Source: Anastrepha obliqua
Taxonomy: Eukaryota; Arthropoda; Insecta; Diptera; Tephritidae
Direction: 5' to 3'
DNA: 64,000 nucleotides
Assembly: GCF_027943255.1 (NCBI RefSeq)
Contig: NC_072892.1
Coordinates: 34,123,792 to 34,187,791 of the forward strand
Below, in pieces: positions 57,516 through 64,000 of the stretch. The translations under genes were made by a program, and so were the position numbers. The notes beneath the pieces are model-generated. The model did not search any database. It was not told the DNA's origin and saw only the letters and a program-made list of their open reading frames with translations. Position 1 is the first letter of the stretch, and each line of letters begins with the position of its first letter.

Positions 57516-59699
57516 AAATTAGAAAACAAAAAATGTGAGAAATGGTCTCCATAGCTACTAGTTGCCATAAGTTAATTAACGCATTGTATGTAAAGCTCAG
57601 TTCAGTTTGAGGTAGCTTCTATTAGAATCACTAAGCTCCAGTCCAAAAAACTTACCGCCAACTGCACCTATAAGTTGCACGCAGTGAATCCGTCCGCAAT
57701 CAGCCAAACCAGCACACACACACAGTAAGAAGTCTTCCGCTTGCTTTTGCTCTTCCTCTCTTCCCAAATCGTATCTCATTCAATACAACTTTTCAGCTTA
57801 AGTTTCAGCGCTTTCTATAGTACCTCTTTTAAGTGCAACAATTCACTTCCTAATTACCTAAACCACTCGCACATTTGAGTTATAGAACAAAATGAATGAA
57901 AATAATAATAAGAAGAAATACCATCTAAACTCCTTTTTGCATGTCAGCGATGCCATTTGTTCAGATCTACGCAGCGGGATGCCCATCATTTACTTTCTAC
58001 GAACATCCATTACCTTCTTGGAGCACATTTGAGCACACGCACACACACACACACACAAAATATACATAAATACATGCATGAATACAAGCTTTTGTTCGCA
58101 CTTTTCACCGCTTGTAATTGCCACATGTTTGTATGTGTGTGTGTGCTAGCAATTTTGCAAGTCTGCAACCGCTTGTAGACATGTGTAGCATGAAGCACTA
58201 GCAACGATGAGTGGCAATAAAAAATTACAACAATTATTTTATTTGTAATTTTGCGTGTTGCATTGGCAGGCAGGAGTTAGCTGGTTGTGCAAACATGCAT
58301 ACACATATACAAACTTACCTCAGCTATGTTAGCAATGCATGCCGCTGAGTTTCTGTGCGTGTGCATTATTCATCTTCGTCATTGTGTGCCACTGCTGCTG
58401 GTGTTGCTGCTGCGTTGCAAATTGGCAGCAGCATTTTAAAAGTTGCACAGCGCACAATTCACTATTGTTGTTGTTGCATATGTATGCATTGCCATTGTTT
58501 TTCTGCCCCCTTTTTGGTGGGCACTTGATTTTCGTTCGCTCTGGCACTGATTTCCTGTAGCATTTTGTGTTACGATTGCTATTGCCATAGTTGTTGTTGC
58601 TGTTGTTGGTATTTTTGTTGTTGCTGCATTTAGCGCGCTACACATATGAAAACTGCAACAAAATGCACTTGCTGCTGCTGATTTGTCGATGCGCACGTGC
58701 TGTGCCTGCCGCTTGTCTGGTGTGGTAAGTTGGCCATAGTAGAGCTCGTCGCGTCGTCAGTCAGCTGCGTGCGACTTTCTTGGCTGCTGCCTGCCTCCTT
58801 ATGTTTGCTTTGCCATTTGCAAATTGTAATTTTCAAACATGAATTCAATTATGTTGCATGTTATTATTATAGCTGCTGTTCGTACGCTTGGCTGGCTGGT
58901 TGTATGGTAGTTGGCAGGTTGTTGCTGTTGTTGGCGTTCTTGCAGTTATTGTAAACATTTGTTGTGCGCTGCGCAAGAAATATTCGTAAGAAGTTGCATT
59001 GCCAACTTTATTGCTGCAGCTCATGTGTAACATACGCACGCACATACACACGCAAACACATGCGCAAATGTGCCACTGATTGCTCATTCATATGAAATTA
59101 TTATCTTTTAATTTCTCTTTCGTCTGATTTTCGTGGTTAGTTTTTTGTATTTGTTTTATTTTTTTTTGTGTGTTTTTGTATTTTTTGTTTTTGTATTTTT
59201 TTTTTTCTTACTTCTTCTGTATCTTCAGTGGCAACTACATCTGCAGCTTTACAATTTTAATTTCTCCCTGTCATTTGTTGTTGGCTGGCACTGCGTTTAT
59301 TCATTCGCTTCATTTCAAGTTGGCGTTGCAAGTCTGCCAGTGGCACACACCAGCAATTTGCCACAAATGAGTCAACCTACTGCGTTAAATTGCATACAAT
59401 TGTTGCGGACCGACGCATTGGTGCATTGATGCATTGAGCTGGGGGGCGGGACACGCCTCTTGCCAGTAACCGTGAATGAATTTTGCAATTTTCATAATAA
59501 GTTGGAGAAATTAAATGCACAGACAGACAGGATATTTGTTTGAGAAAATTGCAGACTTTCATAGAGGAAATATGGACGATTTAATTTTGTAGCTGCGTGA
59601 GCGTTAAAAAACTTCAATCGTACAAATTTATATAGAAAATAGCAAATAATTATCAAATCACAACAAAATGCTATGAAATAAGAAATTAGAAAAAAATGA
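57516..59699. other. Gene-free stretch with microsatellites
   Basis: A CA run at about 58037-58058 and TTG/CTG-rich patches at 58380-58680. The TATCTTCAG at 59220-59228 looks like a splice acceptor, but the frame after it shows no conserved protein. Confidence 0.45.
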
Positions 59700-60200
59700 A
59701 TAAAATTTCAAAGTCTAAGTTCAGGTGGAAAAATTGTCTATTTAACTGCAGTTTTACTATAGAATTAAAAATTAGAAAAAAATTATATAGAAAATATAAA
59801 TTGATTTGAAAATCAAACAATATACTATCAAATAAAATATGAGAAAAAAAATTAAATTTCGAGATCTAAGTTCAGGGGGAAAAATAGTCTATTTAACTGC
59901 AGTTTTGTTATGAAATAAAAAAATAGGAAAAAAATTTCAAAGTTTTGGTTCAGGTAGAAAAATAGTCTATTTAACTACAGTTTTGCTATGAAATAAAAAT
60001 TTATATGGAAACAAGAAATCGATTGTCAAATCAATCAAAATTCTATCAAATAAAAAAATTAGGTAAAATTTTCAAGTCTAAGTTCAGATAGAAAAATAGT
60101 TTATTTAATTGCAGTTTTGCTATGAAATAAAAAATTTGAAAAAAAAATTCAAAGTTTTGATTCAGGTAGAAAAATAGTCTAATTAACTGCAGTTATGCTT
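59700..60200 (+). repeat. Minisatellite, five units
   Basis: Units share AAGTTCAGGTAGAAAAATAG or a variant followed by TCTATTTAACTGCAGTTTTG and CTATGAAATAAAAA. Unit cores start near 59712, 59867, 59946, 60074 and 60157. Spacing alternates between about 80 and 130-155 bp because alternate units carry an extra TTATATGGAAA...ATCAATCAAAATTCTATCAA segment, so the higher-order repeat is a pair. Confidence 0.8.
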
Positions 60201-60999
60201 AGCTACAGTTACGTGTGCAATATTTCGCTTACTTTGTTCTAGTATCGAATGCCATAAATTCTTTTTTTGAGCGGAGTTGATCCAATCGTTTCTGCTTAGC
60301 TTTAAGCGGCGAATCTTCGCCGATTCAACAAGTGCTCGTTGCGCTTTGCTTTCTCCGTTTGCTTGTCATATTGGGCGCTATTTTCTTTATTTTTTAAATT
60401 TTTTATTACTCAGACTAGTGTGGCAAACTGGTATGCTAAATTTTGAATACAGAAATTGTGAAATAAATAAAATAAATGAAAATTACCTTTCAAATATGTG
60501 AAATAACCTCTGTGAAGTTACCCCTCTTACGGGTTAGCAGAAAATGTTATGTTAACAGTGAGAGGCGGTTTACAAATGTAGGCATTCTGTAAAAGCTGCT
60601 TTGATGCGCAGCATGAGCCGTAACTGTAAGAGAAAAGAAGTATCAGTAAAATAATGTTGTTTGTTCGCATTTTCGTGCAGAAAATTAGTAATGAAGTTTT
60701 GCCTGTTTGGAGTTTGCTACAGAAAATTCAATTACCTCTTTCTCGTTTTCAACATAAACATATAACCTGCAATATATGGCAATTAAAATGTTTTAACAGC
60801 ATACCCAAAACGGGAAACTTGCAGACGCCCCTCTTTGAAGTAAAACACGAACAGCTCTGACAGCCTTCTGTAGACAGAAAAACTGAAATGTAAAGAAGAG
60901 ATCTGCTATTTAAGTGAATTATATTGCGAAGGAAGTACTCTCTAATGTTTCTAAAACTTAACTTGGCATAACTCACGTGCAAATATCGTAGAAATCAAA
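60201..60999. other. Gene-free stretch
   Basis: No coding similarity or repeat ends recognised. Confidence 0.45.
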
Positions 61000-61200
61000 A
61001 TAGGAAACTCAGATTTTTCCAAAATTTCGTCCATTTAAATTTTAGCATAATAAAGTGCAAGTTTGCATGAGTTAAAACTTTCGTTGATTTTCGATAATTT
61101 TTTCCTCTGACTGTTTTCCGCATTTTCTCCAAATAAACAAAGAAACATGTCGCACACTCGTTTAATGAAGAAAATGCGCAACACCGCGCGATTTAGCACA
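61000..61200 (-). repeat. Dispersed fold-back repeat, reverse arm and centre (copy n)
   Basis: Has TTAGCATAATAAAGTGCAAG, TTTGCATGAGTTAAAACTTT, CGTTGATTTTCGATAATTTT, TTCCGCATTTTCTCC, then the start of the opposite arm GAAAATGCGCAACACC. Confidence 0.65.
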
Positions 61201-61299
61201 AACAAAATTAAAAGTTAGATGAATAAGTTTCCTTAACCACTCTATGTAGTGATTTAATCGGAAGAAAAAAAATTCATCTCCGTGGATCTAAAAAATAGA

Positions 61300-61680
61300 T
61301 CATCAACAAAATAAATAAATATAAATGAATAAACAAAAAAAACAAAATGCTTCACACTAAGGCTTGCATGATGGACTTTCATTAAATTTTTCTCGTCAAA
61401 GAGCTCAAAAGAATTCCGTGCATCCAAATACTAGATAAACCAAAAAAAAAAAACAAAAATTAATATTAGAAAAATAAAATAAATGTTAGAAAAATAAAAT
61501 AAATGTGTAAAAAAAAAAAATAATTAAATAGATAAATAAACCAAAGAAGAAAAAAAGTAAAAAATAAATAAATAAACAAAAAATAAATAAAATTGCTTCA
61601 CGCTCAAGCGTCCATGATGGATTTTCATTAAAAAATTTTCATCAGAAGATCTCAAAACTAGAGACTCTTTGGGCTTCATA
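61300..61680. repeat. Direct duplication of a GCTTCAC...CATGATGGA segment with A-rich spacer
   Basis: 61347-61425 (GCTTCACACTAAGGCTTGCA, TGATGGACTTTCATTAAATT) and 61592-61665 (GCTTCACGCTCAAGCGTCCA, TGATGGATTTTCATTAAA) are diverged copies about 245 bp apart. A-rich low complexity lies between and before them. Confidence 0.6.
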
Positions 61681-62914
61681 GTAATTTCTTCTTTAAAACA
61701 TCGTACCACCATGTTTAGCTGAGGCTCAGCTATTTAAATGTCGCTAAAAATTTTGAATTTCTTTTTATCCCTTAATTTTTCCCACTGGTGCTAGCGCAAC
61801 ATTCCATTTGTACTCACACTTCTGTGCAGAATATAATTGTAAATATACAGTTAAAAGTCAAGTTAATCGGTCAAAAGTTTTTCAAAATATTTTCTCAAAT
61901 TACTACCTTCATTAAAATAAATTCTTCTTCCAGCCCAGCTGTGTCGGTGCGCCACCAATACCACCCCTACCCCTTCGCTTTGCACCTTTGCGAAGCATAC
62001 TTTTATGCGCAATTAATGAGTAAATGTTCTGCCTGCATACATTCTTCACAATTTACCAATTTGGCATCAGACAAATTAACTTCATGGATCCCAAATGGCC
62101 AGCTTCCAGGGAGGCTGCCGCTTTTACTCCGTCCGAACGGCATGCCGCAATTTGCTTTATCGATCAATATTCAATTTGTTCACGTCTTTCACTTGTATAT
62201 ATGCTTGTATGTGCCTATGTATTAGTATATATTTCGCTTTGCCCTTCACGCTGTCAACGCAAGCCCTGTGCGTTTGCCGACACTCTATCACACAGCTTGG
62301 TTTGTCAAGCGTCCGCCAATACTCTAGGCAGTCATCCAGTCAGCCATCCGACCGACGGACCAACCAATCTTTTAGTCATCCAGCTATTGAGAAAGCGCAA
62401 AAAAACGCTGGAAAAAGTTTAATTGAAAAAGTTTTCCACACCTTTTTCAGGCCACTTCTGTGCTTGCGCGGTATTTTTTTGCACTTTGTCGTTCGAGTTT
62501 TTCTGGCATGCGTTTTTTTTTTTGCTCTGGTGCACGCTAGCTAACCAAGCATTCAGCTAGTTACCGGAATTCTGCATACTTTCGGGCTCATACAAGCGGC
62601 AAAGTAGTCTAACAATCGTGAGTGTCGCATGTGTTATTATGACGCTCGCTTCCACCACGCCTGAGGATGATTATTTTTTAATTGACCCAATTCGTTAAGT
62701 ATTTTTTAATAACAAGGCTTTTATGGTTGGGCTTAGCTGGCTACGGTGGAGTATTGTGGCAGATTAACGGCGCCTTTGAACTTCACCTTTGTCGATTGTT
62801 CTATATTTTGGCCAATGAGTCTTTTGAAGGGCTTTGCTAATTTGATTTTTAAAGTTGTTTCTCACTTGGCAATGAAATGTCTCTAAAGCGACATTTTAGC
62901 AGAAAATGCGCTGG
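61681..62914. other. Gene-free stretch
   Basis: Overlapping open frames at 61788-62544 have no family signature. One 15-bp GCATACTTTTATGCG motif lies at 61995-62009. Confidence 0.45.
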
Positions 62915-63660
62915 ATAAAGTCACTCCTAAAAGTAGTCACTTTACGTGGATATCTGCTGTGTAAAGGAACTCTTAGAAGTAGCGAATAGTAGAAAAATTC
63001 TTAATCTTAAATTTTGCGAGAAAAGATGCTGAATAGATGATTTCCTAAAAGTAGGCAATTGAAGTTCGGAAGTGATGCGTAAAAGAGTTCCTAAAAATTC
63101 AATGAAGTGAATTTCTTAAAAGTTACGTTTTGAGAAAAAGATGTGAATAAAGGAATTCTTAGAAGCAGCAATAAAATATAAATGAAGATCTGTTAAGTAA
63201 CGTTTCCACAACAGTCGGCTCGACGTTACCCGTCGGATATAAAGACCAAGAGAGGGGGCAATGTTTATGCTACTTCAACAACAACTGCTGATAACAGGAA
63301 TTTCTAAAGGCAGTCAACAGAAGTACTTTTTTTAGGGTTTTGAGAGAAAAGATGCTGAATATACGACCACCTAAAAGTAGGCACTAAAAGCTAGAAAGTG
63401 CTCCGTAAAGGAATTCTTAAATGTACTCAAAAGGGGAGAATTTCAGAGTAAACTAATTCCTAAAAGTAGGCAATATAAATTAAGAAATGTTAAGTGAAAG
63501 ATATTCTCAAAAGTAGTTGTAGAAATTGGTTTTTCAAAAGTGACTTTGGGAGAAAAGGTGTTGTATGAATGAATTCCTAAAAGTAGGCAATGTAAGTGAG
63601 TAGCTCGTGAGTAAAATAAAAGGACTCCTAAAAGTAGTTTATAAAAGCGTAATTTTGTTC
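62915..63660 (+). repeat. Degenerate minisatellite (CCTAAAAGTAG units)
   Basis: The word (C/T)CTAAAAGTAG or a near variant recurs about ten times, at roughly 62927, 63045, 63373, 63466, 63584 and 63632 among others. GAGAAAAGATGCTGAATA repeats at about 63018 and 63341. A foreign segment occupies about 63200-63280. Confidence 0.75.
63203..63270 (-). repeat. Inverted fragment of the 30.4-kb repeat inside the minisatellite
   Basis: GTTTCCACAACAGTCGGCTC and GACGTTACCCGTCGGATATA are the reverse of CCGGTAACGTAGAATCGACT and its flanks at 30.54-30.6 kb. Confidence 0.45.
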
Positions 63661-64000
63661 TTTTGAAGGCTTTCATAACATATTTTTGGACTGTATTTTC
63701 TCAAGAGAGTTTTTTCTTAAATTTTTCTTTGATTATAATCTTTTATTACCATGAATTATATTTTTTTTTGTTTTTGTATATACATTAAAAAAATTTTTTA
63801 TTTATGTATTATATATATATATCTATATATATATATATTTTTTTTTTATATATAAATTTTTCCTTTGTATTTTGCCGTTTTTTTTTTGTATAAATGTTTT
63901 CCTTTTTATGTAATTTTTCCTCCTGATATTTTTTTCCTTTTAAATATATTTCCGTTTTTTATATATTTTTTGTCCTTTTTGTATATTTTTTTTTATTTGA
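63661..64000. other. AT-rich right edge
   Basis: TATATA and T-run low complexity. No gene. Confidence 0.7.

Noticed and set aside
59229..59429. Possible second exon after TATCTTCAG
   Set aside because: The acceptor looks fair, but the frame ends in a stop without conserved protein or a donor, so it is not supported.
61788..62544. Overlapping 130-150-codon open frames
   Set aside because: Three overlapping frames on the same strand, none with conserved motifs.
1..64000. CRISPR arrays, prokaryotic operons, LTR retrotransposons or viral insertions
   Set aside because: No regularly spaced repeats, no bacterial gene signatures, no paired LTRs, and no gag, protease, integrase or envelope-like frames were seen.

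Overview
This is an AT-rich eukaryotic window, almost certainly from a fly (Diptera) and probably a tephritid fruit fly. The clues are core promoter signals and CAA-rich leader sequence of insect type, a DD41D 'rosa'-type mariner (a group first described from a Ceratitis fruit fly), Mos1-like mariner, jockey/R1- and RTE-type LINE relics, and a tRNA-derived SINE. The species is an inference. There are no bacterial genes, operons, CRISPR arrays or recognisable tRNA/rRNA genes.

Only one host coding exon can be defended: 38675-38815 (+), a 47-codon 5' coding exon with an in-frame stop upstream and a good GTAAGT donor. I do not recognise its gene. A candidate TATA-less promoter (initiator plus correctly spaced DPE) lies 3 kb upstream at 35628-35661. 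The CAA/A-rich stretch between them looks like a leader. Everything from 38816 to the right edge is probably one first intron of at least 25 kb, because no second host exon is visible.

The rest is a repeat landscape. 0.5-7.3 kb: relics of a mariner-like transposase, a plus-strand LINE, a minus-strand RTE-type LINE, a SINE / rosa mariner / SINE / SINE cluster, and another LINE piece. 8.8-10.1 kb: a cluster of a 15-bp motif of unknown meaning. 11-16 kb: LINE 3' end, deleted transposase relic, SINE pieces. 17-24.6 kb: tandem units of a dispersed fold-back family, a hAT relic, one LINE reverse transcriptase split by two later insertions (one a 590-bp pogo/Tigger-like element), and a decayed Tc1 transposase. 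26.3-29 kb: a polypurine tract abutting a short Helitron, a SINE, and a piggyBac-like TTAA element. 40-43 kb: LINE and mariner relics in the presumed intron. 48.2-49.5 kb: a mariner with intact ends whose transposase is split by a perfect 120-bp inverted duplication. 50-64 kb: more fold-back copies and several minisatellites.

The most notable observations are the palindrome inside the 48-kb mariner, the dispersed fold-back repeat family (about a dozen copies), the tRNA-derived SINE family (about eight copies), and the clustered 15-bp motif. All family assignments come from reading translated motifs and terminal repeats by eye; no database search was possible.
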